From: Lunularia cruciata
Lineage: Eukaryota; Streptophyta; Marchantiopsida; Lunulariales; Lunulariaceae
DNA: 64,000 nucleotides
NCBI GenBank assembly: GCA_948567375.1
Contig: OX419760.1
Span: 60,570,911 to 60,634,910, forward strand
Direction of reading: 5' to 3'
Positions within the stretch are counted from its first letter, which is position 1. Each line of letters begins with the position of its first letter. The translations under genes were made by a program, and so were the position numbers. Positions 22,663 through 33,206 of this stretch are shown piece after piece. The notes beneath the pieces were generated by a model, which made no database searches, was not told the origin of the DNA, and saw only the letters and a list, made by a program, of their open reading frames with translations.

Positions 22663-23309
22663 GAGGAATTGGAGAGATTGTGTGAGGTGGATTGCAGATT
22701 TTGGAGATTAAGGTGATTTTAGGCAAAATCTCAAGTTTGAGATCTGGACTTGAAATTTCTACACATGATAGCTTGGGTTATCTTTCAGTAAGCACACTTG
22801 AAATTAATATGAGAGCTACTATGTGCACTAGGCTAGAATTTTTGAAAGTTGATAGGGTAAAGTGCTCCCGCAACTGCATGCTCTCTGGAAAATTGTACAG
22901 AGTCTGCCATTTCTTCAATTTTCAGTGAATTGTCCTGAAAATTTCCAAGAAAATTAAGTGCATTTTATCCTACCTGCTGCCACAAAAATTAGAGAGATAT
23001 CGTTTTTCCGCAAGGAGTTATGAGTTTGTGAAGTGAGGCGGGTGGTTTTCAGACCAAATCTGAAATTTGTGTGCTGAATAGAAAGGTGTTCAGGCCAAAT
23101 GGCTCTATGAAAAGATCTGAAATTTTTCAGGGAGAGATGTCCTAGAGTGGTGATCAAGTGTGAAAAATTTCAGAGGACTGTGACATGCTGGTTTGGAGAT
23201 TTGAGTGATATTGTGAGGAAGGGTCAATTCTGCAGAGTGGAGATCTCATGCATGAGGAGTTTGAGATCAACAAAAAGCATGTTTGAGTGTTTAGATTCAT
23301 CTTGGGAAC
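22663..23309 (+). other. A1 leader spacer between L1 and L2
   Basis: About 650 bp conserved among family-A copies. It has only short frames (for example 22692-22928) with no recognised motif, and could be untranslated leader or an intron. A GAG/GTGATT site inside L1 could act as a splice donor, but there is no evidence of use. Confidence 0.45.
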
Positions 23310-23783
23310 ATGGAGGGTCATCAAGAGTGGAAATTGAGATTATGCAAGGTTCCCCAAGGGTTTGAGGTGATTGTAGGTGTGGATTTGAGGAAAAGAGAGT
23401 TTACAATAGGATTTGAAGAGAGTGTTGAGAGGATCCAAAAACCTACACCACTTGGAGGAAAGAGTGAGTCTAAGTGCTTTCTATGTGGAGAGAAGGGACA
23501 TAAGGCAAGTTCATGTCCATTGACCTTTGAGAGCAAGAGATTGAAGGAAAGGAGAGGCTTACTTGACTTGGGTTTGCATGTTGGACCTTCTTCACCAAGA
23601 TTGGGAGGGAGAAGATCTAAGACCAAGGAGTTGTGTGAGGTTTGTGGAGTTGAAGGACTTCCAAAAGGACATGAGTGTAGTGGAGTAAAAGCACTTTTGG
23701 AAACTTTGGTGAAGGATCTTGGAGAGAGTCTTAGTACAGCTACAGAAATACTACCACCTTCATCAACTAGTTCTCAAGATTAG
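23310..23783 (+). CDS. A1 leader ORF L2 (157 aa), CCHC zinc-knuckle protein
   Basis: It starts MEGHQEWKLRLCKVPQGFEV. Near residues 54-67 is a CCHC knuckle, KCFLCGEKGHKASSCP (C-X2-C-X4-H-X4-C). Near residues 108-123 is a second cluster, LCEVCGVEGLPKGHEC (C-X2-C-X8-H-X-C). A basic linker (GRRSKTKE) separates them and the tail is acidic/serine rich. Such knuckles bind nucleic acid. This is separate from the Gag knuckle further downstream. The stop at 23781-23783 is two bases before the L3 start. A4 has the same 157-codon frame. Ogre/Tat-type elements are known to carry an extra ORF before gag; this could be an analogue, or a captured host gene piece. Confidence 0.6.
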   Translation: MEGHQEWKLRLCKVPQGFEVIVGVDLRKREFTIGFEESVERIQKPTPLGGKSESKCFLCGEKGHKASSCPLTFESKRLKERRGLLDLGLHVGPSSPRLGGRRSKTKELCEVCGVEGLPKGHECSGVKALLETLVKDLGESLSTATEILPPSSTSSQD

Positions 23784-23785
23784 TG

Positions 23786-23950
23786 ATGGAGATAATCTTT
23801 CAACTTATGGATAAACTATCCATGAGAGTTAGATTAATATGCACTCTAGGATTTGATGTTGCTATAGAAATCTTGGAGCAACCTGAACCTTTTGTTTTCC
23901 CTAGAGTGGATTATTCTCAAATGGTGTTAGTCATGTATATACTCTATTAG
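23786..23950 (+). CDS. A1 leader ORF L3 (54 aa), paralogue of L1
   Basis: ATG is two bases after the L2 stop and the frame ends at TAG 23948-23950. It reads MRVRLICTLGFDVAIEILEQ, then PEPFVFPRVDYSQMV, then VMYILY. Its last 42 residues align without gaps to L1. Intact in A1 and A4, frameshifted in A3L, deleted in A2 and A3R. A purine-rich stretch separates it from gag. Function unknown. Confidence 0.55.
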   Translation: MEIIFQLMDKLSMRVRLICTLGFDVAIEILEQPEPFVFPRVDYSQMVLVMYILY

Positions 23951-24018
23951 TAATAGAGTGAGAGAAAAGAACAGAGAAAAAAAAATTTGAGAGAAAAGAA
24001 AGATAGTGAGGGGTTAAG

Positions 24019-25454
24019 ATGGGAAAACTTCTAGTTTTCTTTGGCAAGGATGGAGAAGATGTGGAGGCCTTTGTGAGAGACTTCAAGAGAGCTTGCATAG
24101 GAAACAATGAGAGGAGGAAGAATGAGTGGGCCTCATTATTACCAGATTTCTTTGAGGATGCAGCACTTACATGGTATGAGTCAGAATACCAAAAGAGAGA
24201 GAGGAGAGAGAGGGGGAAGAGGAGTCTTGGGAGACTTTGACTTCAACACTCATTGAGAACTTTCTTCCTGATGAGAGTTATGAGAGATTGATGAGTGAGG
24301 TTACATTTCTCAAGCAAGGAGATGGAGAGAAAGTGAGAGTCTATGTGGAAAGAGTGGAAAAGTTGGAGTCCAGATTTCGCATAGTGTTGAGGAAGGGTGG
24401 GGATGATGTGGAGACTACAATGATTGGCATAGGGGCCATGCTCACCAAGAATTTTGTGGGAGGATTAAGACCACAAATTAGAAGCAAGGTGAGATATGAG
24501 AAACCTTCTTCCAAGGTTGAAGCTATCAAGATCACAATTCGTATGGAGGAGAGTTTGGAAGGGGATGAGAGTGATTTGGTGGTGAAGGAGGTTGTGCATC
24601 CTCCTCAAGGCTACAAGTATGGTGGAACTTCTGATACTTTGGTGACAAGGGTTGCACCACAAGTAGTAGTTGCTCCAGTTCTTGCACCTCCACCAAAAGA
24701 TCCACTCCAAACCATCACAAAACAACTTGCGGATCTCAAGATCAATGTGGTGCAACTATGGGAGAAGAGAGAGGTGGATCAGAATTTAGGGAGAGGGCCT
24801 AGGAGTTATGGAAACTATCCATATAGAGGAGGCCAACCAGCCCACAATTTCAATGATAGAAATTGTTTTGGTTGTGGAGGAAGAGGCCATATCCAAAGGA
24901 ATTACCCAAATTCCACTTACCATGGAGGAAGGGGTTATGAGAGAACCAATAGAGGGAAAGAGGGAGGTAGTGAAACCCAAGTGGCTCCTAATCCCAACAA
25001 AGGTACGGGGATATCATCCATAGATGTGGTTGAGAGCAAGTATGAGAAGGGGGAGTGCTCAAACTCCAAGGGTCTTAATTTGGAGCTTTTGGCACAAGAG
25101 AAGAAGAGAGCTCGTTTTGCAGAGGATGTTCACTCTTCTCAAGGATTTACTTCAAGCAAGGATACTCCTATGTCTACTAGGAGCACTCGCACCTCAACAC
25201 CATCAACAACAAAGACTCCAAGGAAGAAGTTGGGGATGGAGGACTTCTTGATCTCAAAGCAACAATGGAACTACAATGTGTTGGAGGATGTTGGTAGTCA
25301 CAAGGCTAACATCACAATGGGCCAATTAATTGCTTTGAACCCTACCTTGAGAAAGGAGCTTAGAGGTGGTTTGAGTTCTACAAGGAGCAAGAAGAAGAAG
25401 AAGGCAAAAGTTCCAGTATCAATAGGGGTGGTGGATGCCAAGCCAACACCATAG
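24019..25454 (+). pseudogene. A1 gag, frameshifted
   Basis: It begins MGKLLVFFGKDGEDVEAFVR. A two-base insertion in the AGAGAG run near 24210 shifts the frame, and the rest is read at 24237-25454 (PDESYERLMSEVTFLKQGDG, then VRYEKPSSKVEAIK). The CCHC knuckle NCFGCGGRGHIQRNYP has its last Cys changed to Tyr, so the zinc site is broken. Next come a basic/Ser-Thr-rich segment and EDFLISKQQWNYNVLEDVG. It ends at TAG where A4 has TGG; A2 shares this stop. Confidence 0.85.
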
Positions 25455-25789
25455 GAGGCTTGTGAATATGCCTCCAAGATTGATGTGAGAGTGAATGGTC
25501 ACAACATCAAGGATGCATTGGTTGATGGAGGATCAGCAGTGAATGCCATGTCAGAAAGGTTGATGAAGAATTTGGGTATGATACCCTCAAGACCTTCAAC
25601 ATTTGTGGTGAGCATGGCAAACAAGCAACAAGTTCGACCAGTAGGGTGATGGATAAGGTGGTAGTTTTAGTTATGGGAGTTCAAAATCTCATGAGTTTCC
25701 AAGTCTTGAAGGATTCAAGCTATGACTTACTTCTTGGGATACCATGGTTGAGAGCAGCACGCACAACTGATTGATGGGACAAAGGGTAC
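25455..25789 (+). pseudogene. A1 protease, broken
   Basis: The segment encodes KDALVDGGSAVNAMSERLM, an aspartic protease active site of the DGGS type, then LLLGIPWLRAARTTD. One base is missing near 25647 relative to A4 (frameshift), and a TGA at about 25772 replaces CGA. A2 shares the TGA. Confidence 0.8.
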
Positions 25790-27532
25790 TTGAGGATTGG
25801 GCCATCAAACCATAGAGTCACTGTTCCTGTGACTAACACCACCAACACTTCACATTTAGATACACCATCTTCTAATTATTGGGAATCAGATTCTGAAGAA
25901 GGAGCTTCAGGAGTGGACACATGCATGGAAGAGGAGACTTCCACGGAGGAGGATGAATCTGAATCTGAATCTGATTCAGATGTGTATCCTTTGTGTGCTA
26001 TGGATTTTGCACCTAAGCCAAAGGTTTTGAAGGACCCAGATAAATTACCATTGACACTTGAGGAGGTAGAGAGAAGGTTATCTACCCTCAAGTATGGCCC
26101 AAATGTTACCAAGGAGGAGAAGGTGAGATTTGAGGAGATTTTCCGCAAGTTCATCCATGTGTTTGCTTTTAGTTACAAGGATTTGAAGGAAGTCACCTTG
26201 GAGGAGCACAAGATAGAGGTGGAGTCACATGCAAGACCAATCCGCCAAAAGCAACGTCGCATTAGCCCACCAATATCTTTGGTTGTGAAGGAGGAGATTG
26301 ATAAGCTCAAGGAGGCTGGATTTATCTTTGAGGTCGAGAATTCAGAATGGGTGTCTCCAACTGTCATTGTGAAGAAAAAGAATGGCAAGCTTCGGGTATA
26401 TGTGGATTACAAGAAGCTCAATGTTGTTACCAAGAAGGACTACTACCCATTGCCATTCATTGATAAGATCTTGGAGGAGGTTGCAGGTCATGAGAGGTAC
26501 AGTTTTGGAGATGGTTATAGTGGATATAACCAAATCAAGATTGCACCAGAGCATCAACAACTCACCACATTCACCACACCTTGGGGAACTTACGCTTTCA
26601 AGGTCATGCCTTTTAGGCTTTGCAATGCTCCAGCCACATTCCAACGGTTCATGAACAAGGTATTTGAACCTTTCATTGGGAAATTTGTGAGAGATTTCAT
26701 TGATGACTTTTGTGTTTATGGGAGCAAGGAGGAGCACTTTGAGCACCTAATCAAAGTCTTGCAACGCTTGGATGAGGCAAATGCATCACTCAACCCAGAG
26801 AAGTGCGTTTTTGGATGTGAAGAAGGTCTACTTTTGGGGCACATCATCTCCAAGGATGGAATAGGAGTTGATCCTGAGAAGGTGAGGAAAATCTCAGACC
26901 TTCCAATCCCTTCAAGCTTGACAAAGTTACGCCAATTCTTGGGAATGGTTGGGTACTATAGGAGGTTCATCTTCTCATTTTCCAACAAGGCTTATGCATT
27001 GACCATCTACATGAAGAAGGGTGTAGATTACATGGTGATTTTGGCAGACAAGGAGGCTCTCAAAGCTTTTGAGGAGCTCAAGCAATCCCTTGTTGTAGCT
27101 CCAATTCTTGCTAAACCTGATTGGAGTAAGCCTTTCATCCTCTACACTGATGCTTCTAATGTAGCTATAGGATGCACTCTTAGTCAATTAGACCAAGATG
27201 GGCATGATCATCCAATAGCTTATGCTAGTAGGCAGATGGTTTCAGCAGAGAAGAACTACTCTGTCACGAAGAGAGAAGGGTTGGCAGTGATCTTTGGTCT
27301 CAAGAAGTTTAGACACTACTTGATTGGAGGGAAAGCCACAATTGTCACGGATCACAAGGCTTTGAAGTACATCTTCAACAAGCCTAATGTTGAAGGGAGA
27401 CTAGCAAGGTGGATGATACTCTTGTCTGAGTATGACTACACCATTGAGGATAGGCTCGGAAAGATGCAAATGCAAATGCAAATGCTGATTTGTTATTTAG
27501 AGCCTATGATCATGATGGAGATGAGCCAGTAG
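25790..27532 (+). pseudogene. A1 reverse transcriptase and RNase H (580-aa open segment)
   Basis: RT motifs: EWVSPTVIVKKKNGKLRVYV, YSFGDGYSGYNQIKIAP, FKVMPFRLCNAPATF, and VRDFIDDFCVYG near residue 303 (FIDD in place of YxDD). RNase H follows: FILYTDASNVAIGC near residue 450, KREGLAVIFGLKKFRHYL, and IVTDHKALKYI. FGLCNAP reads FRLCNAP here, a likely damaging change. Unlike A2 and A4 there is no stop between RT and RNase H (GAG at that codon). The frame is lost at a slipped ATGCAA repeat near 27465-27485. Confidence 0.88.
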
Positions 27533-28860
27533 ATGATTCCTTCCCAAATGAGGAGCTCATGACAACCTCAGTCACTCAAGAGATTCCAATGGAGTACAAG
27601 GAGATTGTGGATTTTGTGACAAGAGGTAACTATCCAGAAGGGATGCATGCTAGGGAGAGGAAGGCCCTTGCAGCAAGATCTAGACCTTACACAATGGTGG
27701 AGGATATTCTTTTTCACCAAGGAGCAGATGGTCTACTTCAAAGAGCAGTGGGTAAGGAAGAGTCTATCCTACTCATAAAGGAGTTTCATGAAGGTTTAGT
27801 ATGTGGAGGACACTTTGCAGGAAAGGTGACTGCTTTCAAGATTGTAGATGCAGGTTATCATTGGAGAGGGATTTTCAAGGATTGTCTTGATTATTGCAAA
27901 ACTTGTCATGTTTGTCAAGCTTTTGCTAGAAAGTCTACATCCACTCCACCACTTAGATCAATTCCATTGCTAGGACCTTTTGAGAAGTGGGGAATTGATT
28001 TTGTAGGTCCTCTCAATAGAACCCCAAGGAACAATCGGTACATTGTGGTAGTTACTGATTACCTTACCAAGTGGGTTGAGGCTAGACCATTGAGGGACAA
28101 GAATGAAGATGAAGTGGGTAGATTTCTTTATGAACGCATTATCACTAGGTTTGGATGCCCTTTGGAGTTGGTTTCTGATAGAGGAGGAGAGTTTATAGGA
28201 AGCATTACTACAGCTAGGCTACGACATTTCTCTATCACACATAGAGTAACTACATCCTATAAGCCAAATTCCAATGGCTTGGCAGAGAGAACCAATCAAA
28301 CCTTGTGCATGATGTTGGCCAAAGATGCAAAAATGGAGGGGGCTAAACATCATTGGGACAAGAGGATTCATGCAGTTTTGTGGGAGTATAGGACAACCAT
28401 GAAAACTTCCACCGGATATTCTCCATTTCAATTGGTGTATGGTATTGAGTCTACCTTACCTATTCACTTTGATCTTCCTACCTTCCAAAGCATTCATAGG
28501 AGATTGAAGAAAGCACAAGGAGGTGATGCAGAGAAGTCAAGGAAGGATCAACTCATGGAGTTGGAAGAGGCAAGAGCAGTTGCTATGGTTCGAGTGGAGC
28601 AAACCCAAAGGAAACAAAAGGAGAGCTATGACAAGAGGCAAGGCAAAAAGAAGGTGGAGACTTTCAAAGAAGGTGATTGGGTAATGTTGTTTGATTCCAT
28701 TCGATTCAAGAGAGTGCAAAAGAAGTTTTTGCCTAAGTACTTTGGACCTTTCATAGTGGAGAAGGTGTGGGGAAATTACACCTATGATCTCAAGGAGTTG
28801 GGAGGAAGACACTTTGATAGAATTAACCATGATAAGTTGAAGATGTACCATAGAAGGTAG
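27490..28860 (+). CDS. A1 integrase segment (456 aa, open)
   Basis: HHCC zinc-binding region at residues about 98-143 (EFHEGLVCGGHFAG, then CLDYCKTCHVCQAF). Catalytic triad: D in WGIDFVGPLNRTP, D in LELVSDRGGEF, E in NSNGLAERTNQTL. The C-terminus has a GPF motif (LPKYFGPFIVEKVWGNYTY) and ends DKLKMYHRR. There is no chromodomain, so family A is not a chromovirus. The first residues are out of the native pol frame, since the true fusion to RNase H is broken upstream. Confidence 0.88.
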   Translation: MLFRAYDHDGDEPVDDSFPNEELMTTSVTQEIPMEYKEIVDFVTRGNYPEGMHARERKALAARSRPYTMVEDILFHQGADGLLQRAVGKEESILLIKEFHEGLVCGGHFAGKVTAFKIVDAGYHWRGIFKDCLDYCKTCHVCQAFARKSTSTPPLRSIPLLGPFEKWGIDFVGPLNRTPRNNRYIVVVTDYLTKWVEARPLRDKNEDEVGRFLYERIITRFGCPLELVSDRGGEFIGSITTARLRHFSITHRVTTSYKPNSNGLAERTNQTLCMMLAKDAKMEGAKHHWDKRIHAVLWEYRTTMKTSTGYSPFQLVYGIESTLPIHFDLPTFQSIHRRLKKAQGGDAEKSRKDQLMELEEARAVAMVRVEQTQRKQKESYDKRQGKKKVETFKEGDWVMLFDSIRFKRVQKKFLPKYFGPFIVEKVWGNYTYDLKELGGRHFDRINHDKLKMYHRR

Positions 28861-28867
28861 AGAGACC

Positions 28868-28889
28868 TTCACTTTGAGGACAAAGTGAA
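28868..28889 (+). other. A1 hairpin next to the 3' LTR
   Basis: TTCACTTTG-AGGA-CAAAGTGAA is a perfect 9-bp stem with a 4-base loop. It sits just after the pol stop and 19 bases before the 3' LTR. It is also perfect in A2 (33905-33926) and A4 (62590-62611). The G-run GGGGGTAAA directly before the LTR is the probable polypurine tract. Confidence 0.6.
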
Positions 28890-28908
28890 AACTTAGTCCG
28901 GGGGTAAA

Positions 28909-29596
28909 TGTAACACCTATTTGTGCATGTGTGTGGTATTGTGATATTTAGCTTGGTATTACAAGTAAGAGATATTATTTATATAGAGATAAAGGATGGT
29001 TCTATATTAGTCATGGTTAGCTAAAGTTAGTCATAGCTAAGATAGATGGGACCTTACTTTAGAGGAAGTAGAAAAGATGAGCACCACTATTTTGGATTTT
29101 AGTGTGTTGACTTGGTATTATTCCTAGGTGTTTGGCTTTGAGGAAAGAGTTGAGAACTCTTGGGCCCGCAAGCCTTTTTGTTTTGGATTCTTCTTTAGTC
29201 CAAGGATAGCCCATGTGAAGGAATCCTTGATTTAATGGTTGGGTCAAGATAAGACCACATGCTTAGGGGAATATGCCCATGTGAATGGATATTCCTTTTT
29301 ACTTTTTGACTTTACTTGACTTTTAGTCTAGTAACTTGAGTTACTATGGTAATTAGTAACTTTGGTACGTAACTATTTCACAAGTATATAAACAAGGGGT
29401 GAGGAGGTACTCAACATCCTTTCATTTGCAACTATCTCTCTCTCATTGAGTTCTCTAGTGAACAATGTCTTGAGTCTTGGAGTGTTAGCCTTGGAGGAGT
29501 ATGATGGAGTTGGGGTTCCTTGCCTTCTTAGTCCATGGTGCGCTACCATAAGAGCCATCAGAGGTTCATCCTGAGTGAGAGATAGGCCGGCTCACA
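28909..29596 (+). repeat. A1 3' LTR (688 bp)
   Basis: Same ends as the 5' LTR (TGTAACACC...GGCTCACA). A 4-bp deletion in CAAGTACTTAAGAG accounts for the length difference. It is followed by GATCT of the C1 gag region. Confidence 0.92.
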
Positions 29597-30528
29597 GATC
29601 TCTGTTGAGAACAATTGGAAATATTGATTCATTCTCAAGATCCAATTTTCCACTACTCCCATCATACGCTACCCCTTGTAAGGCTCAATATTGCAGGTCT
29701 TCTTCATCTAGAGTAGCAATGTGGCTTCATCATTGATAGGGTTCATAGGCACGGGTGCCTCTCCAAGTACTTCAGTTGCAAGTACTAGGTTTTGAGATGG
29801 CTCTTCTTCTTGCATGGCTTGATCATTCCTAAGGATCTACACTTGACTTTGTAATGTCTCTATGGTCATCTTAATCTCTTGAAATTCATTTAATATCCCT
29901 TGCATTCCTTGCACCAGCTCTTGCAATTGCAGATCCATGGTTCTTGCAACACTCAATTGCTAATGTCTACTTCAATACAGACTCAATATAATCACTCTAG
30001 AAGGTGCACAAACTATCTGAACTACCATTGGGACCTCAGAAGCTATCACTCGTTGATAATACTCCTCACCAAAATTCCTAACCACAAAATCTCTAAACAT
30101 CACTTTCTGCCTCACTACATAACGGATTTCTACTTGAGTGTTGAAAAGGAGAGGATTTGGGACATTCATATCCATATTATCATAATAGAATGTAGATTGT
30201 CAAATCCCACTCTTTGTCATATATCACCATAGGTAGAATCACCAGGTTTGGTGAGTTCATCACTCTGTCCATGAATTCTACACCAAAGTGATAAACTAGC
30301 GATACCTTCATCTGCTCACGCTACATGTACATATCCTTGATGTGGAATGGGTTTGAGAATGGAAATCTAAGTGCGGGAAATTTTCCTCCCTATGCAACCA
30401 TCCCATCCGCTCTCTAAATTCCTTCCTAAGTCTAGCAATTACTCTATGTTCTCCACCTCAAATTACTCAATTTCAGTAGTTCATGCTATTCCAAGAGGGG
30501 TGATCCAATCTCTTGGACTAAAACACTT
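29597..30528 (-). pseudogene. C1 gag 5' part and leader
   Basis: The right-hand continuation of C1 after A1. The minus strand contains gag-like fragments (near 30175-29972 and 29940-29640) parallel to C2 at 54840-55480. Stops interrupt every frame. The stretch 30240-30528 is leader. Confidence 0.55.
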
Positions 30529-30540
30529 GCTCTGATACCA
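30529..30540 (-). other. C1 primer-binding site, tRNA-iMet
   Basis: The minus strand reads TGGTATCAGAGC one base after the 5' LTR, the standard plant initiator-Met primer site. Confidence 0.88.
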
Positions 30541-30541
30541 T

Positions 30542-30805
30542 TGTAATACTCCAAGGACAAGAGCTCTTGTCCAAATAGGATGAATTAGGCCTAAAAAATG
30601 TGCAGATTCCCCTCCCCCAACAAAGGAAAGGCTGGCCTATTGGTTCTAAGGTTCTCAAGTCTAGTTTGGTTTCTGCCCTATTAGTAGAAGTACAATTTTG
30701 ATGATACTTCTATCTTATCTATTTTGACCATCATGTACAACATCATCTAGATGTTACCAAACCAAATTTCACATCTAGATCATATGGCTAACTCTTGGTA
30801 TTACA
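30542..30805 (-). repeat. C1 5' LTR, internally deleted (264 bp)
   Basis: Plus-strand ends TGTAATACTCCAAGG and CTCTTGGTATTACA match the 743-bp 3' LTR. About 480 bp is missing, mainly between the first 30 bases and the GAATTAGGCCTAAA region, plus one copy of the internal duplication. Confidence 0.8.
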
Positions 30806-30810
30806 GGTGA

Positions 30811-32320
30811 TTAGTTTACATGATCACTTGTTTCCCCAAGAGATAATGCCTCCATACCTTGGTGGCATATACCATTGCACATTGTTCCCAATCTCAAGTA
30901 GGGTAAATTTATTTAGCTATATTTAGTTAGCAGGACACAAAGGCAATGGAATGTAGTCCATATGGGAATTCTTGTTGCAACACGGCTCCAATTGCAAAGC
31001 TAGAAGCATCAAAATCAATCACATAAGGTAGCTGAGGATTATATGGTTGAAGAATGGGTCTTGAAGACACTATATTTTCAACTTTTGGAATGATTCTTTG
31101 TGCTTAGTGGTCCATTGGAAGCTTGAGTTCTTCCCCAAGAGGTCAATCAATGGTGTAGCGATATGAGCATAATAGTAGATGAAAAGTCGGAAAAACTAGC
31201 CAATCTATTAAATGCCAATACTTTTGTAGCATCTTTTGGAGTAGGCCAATCAATAATGGCCATGATTTTCTCCTCTTCCATCTTGATATCCTTTGATGAG
31301 ATCTTGTGGCCCAAGAAGGTTGAAGTGTGCATTTTGCCAAAAGGCACACTTCAATTTTTTGTAGTAAAATTTCCATTGTTGTAGTTATCTTTGGACTTCC
31401 TGCATATGATTCACGTATTCTATCTCTATCTTACTACAAATTAAGATATCATCCAAGAACATCACCATGTACCCATCCAATAGTCCATCCAACACTCAAT
31501 GCATCTGATCCATGAAGATTGTTGGAGCATTAGTGAGCTCAAAAGGTAGAACTCTCTACTCAAAATGCCCATACCTTGTGCAAAAGGTAGTCTTTTGCAC
31601 ATCCTCCCTATCAATGGGGATTTGCCAATAGCCGTTGTGAAGATCTAGCTTGGAAAATTATTGTGCTCCACTCAAATGATCAAGCACATCATCAATCAAA
31701 GGCAAGGGATATGCATTCTTCATTGTTTGCTTATTAAGCCCACGATAATCAATATAGAAATGAAGTACTACATCCTTCTTCAGAACAAGTAGTACCGGTG
31801 CTCTCCAAGGAGAGGTACTATGTTGAATGAAGTCTTTATCTAACAACTTTGTAATTTTTGTTTGCAACTCCTCCAACTCCTTTGGTGAGAGCCAATGATT
31901 GGTCTACTCATTGGAGTACTCCTTTGCAATAAATCAATCTTGAAGTGCATACCACAATCAGAGGGTAATCCCTTTGGTAGATCATCCAAAAACATGTTTG
32001 TAAACTCTTGAACTATTTGATCAACCATTGCTTGATAAGGCTCTTGGCCCTCCTTAGGTTGTCCTTGTGCAATTAGCTTGATACACACTACAACAATAGA
32101 CTTATCTTCCTCCAAAACTTGCTATATGGCTGCTTTACTAACAAACTTCCCATCTAGGGACTCATCTCTCTTCAAAGCTTGCTCCATGACTGCCTTCCTG
32201 GCAAACTTCACACCTTGGGACTCATCTTCCTTCAAGGCTTGCTCTATGGCTACCTTCTTGACAAGCTTCCCATCTTGGAATTGACTATTCTTAGGTGTCT
32301 TACTCAAGATGCTAAACAAC
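30811..32320 (-). pseudogene. B1 reverse transcriptase, RNase H part and linker repeats
   Basis: The minus strand holds [20 protein letters not shown], then [18 protein letters not shown] (31876-31658), and RT palm and thumb remnants to 31147, with LGHKISSKDIKMEEEKIMAI. Upstream, 32284-32115 encodes three 20-aa repeats of the pattern K-(V/F)-x-x-K-A-x-(I/M)-E-Q-(A/V)-L-x-x-D-(E/K)-S. The RNase H region near 31090-30830 is very decayed. Confidence 0.78.
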
Positions 32321-32329
32321 CTAATTGGA

Positions 32330-32994
32330 AACTCCTACCTTGGTGTTGTACTTGAATTTATCATTGGGTCCAATCAAATTGAACCTTATGACGTTCAAGC
32401 CAAGGTAGTCCTAGAATGACATCATAGTGTAGAGGTGCTACTACAAACCTCATACATTCCAAATACTCCTTTCCAATCTTGAAGGTAATAAGATGCAAGG
32501 TATGAAATGTAGAACCCTTTCTACCCTCCACCATCATCAATCTACTTCCAATTATTGGCTTGATATGAATACCCAATTCTTTTGCTACTTGCTTATACAT
32601 GCAATTCTTTGAACTTCTAGAATCAACCAAAATCCTACAACCCCAATTAGATATTGTACCTTGCAAGTGAAACAAACTTGCATAGGTTGAGCCTTCAATC
32701 CAGTTGGAACTAATTAAGTTCCTAATAAGCGGCTCAAAATCTCCTCTTAGGATTCCTTGTTTCCTTGATCATTCCTCTCCACAAACTCCATCTGGGCCTT
32801 GTCAAGGCTTGTCAAGGTTACTCATTCCTAAGTAGACATTCAATAATGCAATGTCCAACTTGGTGAGAATAAAAACAACCATTATTTTGTCACAATCTTT
32901 CTCTATCCGCTGTACCAACTGGTCTCAGTAGGATAACATCAATCTCCATTGGTGATGATTCCTCCACCTGTGTATAGTGTTTAGGTAGGCATTG
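32330..32994 (-). pseudogene. B1 protease and end of gag
   Basis: Minus-strand 32675-32361 encodes a retropepsin with RILVDSRSSKNC (active-site DSG changed to DSR) and YDVILGLPWLERHKVQFDW. Upstream near 32890-32840 a gag zinc-knuckle remnant reads GCFYSHQVGHCIIEC. The element then meets the family-C LTR fragment. Confidence 0.75.
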
Positions 32995-33206
32995 TGTAAT
33001 ACTCCAAGGACAAGAGAAGAGAGACAACACAAATTTCACACTCAATCATCCGATGCCCCAAAGGAGCACCTTCTCTTTATTATAATGACAAAGAGGATCT
33101 CCTCCAAGGAAGCTCTACCATAGGATTAAGCACACAGATAGGTGACATGTCAGCAAGCTCCACCCTTGTATTACTTACTTGGATGGGTGACATGTTGGTC
33201 CTGGTC
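32995..33206 (-). repeat. family-C LTR fragment C3, interrupted by A2
   Basis: It starts TGTAATACTCCAAGGACAAG and matches the first part of the C LTR up to GGTGACATGTTGGTCCTGGTC, where A2 is inserted. It resumes after A2 at 39135 (GGTCCTATCTGGTTGG) for about 18 bp and then meets A3L. The rest of this C copy is missing. Confidence 0.78.

Larger units (their letters stand above)
21759..29596 (+). mobile_element. Family-A Ty3/gypsy element A1, full length, inactive
   Basis: LTRs are 21759-22450 and 28909-29596, internal length about 6.5 kb. The flanks are GATT (left) and GATC (right), a 4-bp target duplication with one change; the uninterrupted site in C2 (near 54815) reads ATGATCTCT. The LTRs differ by roughly six substitutions and one 4-bp indel by eye, so insertion is recent. 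Order: PBS, leader ORFs L1-L3, gag, protease, RT, RNase H, integrase, hairpin, 3' LTR. There are frameshifts in gag, protease and before integrase, plus shared stops. Confidence 0.92.
16856..30805 (-). mobile_element. Chromovirus C1 (Ty3/gypsy), minus strand, interrupted by A1
   Basis: 3' LTR 16856-17598 is at the left and a shortened 5' LTR 30542-30805 at the right. Both begin TGTAATACTCC and end TATTACA or TATTATA on the plus strand. GGTGA flanks both ends (16851-16855 and 30806-30810), giving a clean 5-bp target duplication inside B1. The primer site for tRNA-iMet is at 30540-30529. Gag, protease, RT, RNase H, integrase and chromodomain remnants lie in order. A1 (21759-29596) sits in the gag region. 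Confidence 0.88.
14803..32994 (-). mobile_element. Chromovirus B1 (Ty3/gypsy), minus strand, split by C1 and missing its 5' end
   Basis: Reading right to left, the parts are gag (32994-32700), protease (32675-32361), a 20-aa repeat block (32284-32115), RT (about 31900-31150), RNase H (31150-30811 and 16850-16716), integrase (16706-15848), integrase C-terminus (15744-15469), chromodomain (15390-15245) and 3' LTR (15181-14803). Element C1 splits it at GGTGA (16851-16855 / 30806-30810). At 32995 a family-C LTR fragment begins; the leader and 5' LTR of B1 are not found. All coding parts are broken by stops and frameshifts. It is the oldest layer of this nest. Confidence 0.85.

Noticed and set aside
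25876-26746. Antisense frames opposite A1 RT (also in A2 and A4)
   Set aside because: Shadows of the RT coding strand; no independent support.
28861-28908. Envelope-like or third ORF between integrase and 3' LTR in family A
   Set aside because: Only about 50 bases lie between the pol stop and the LTR, with room for the hairpin and polypurine tract only.
30529-30540. tRNA gene at the TGGTATCAGAGC sites
   Set aside because: Only the primer-binding complement is present; no cloverleaf sequence around it.
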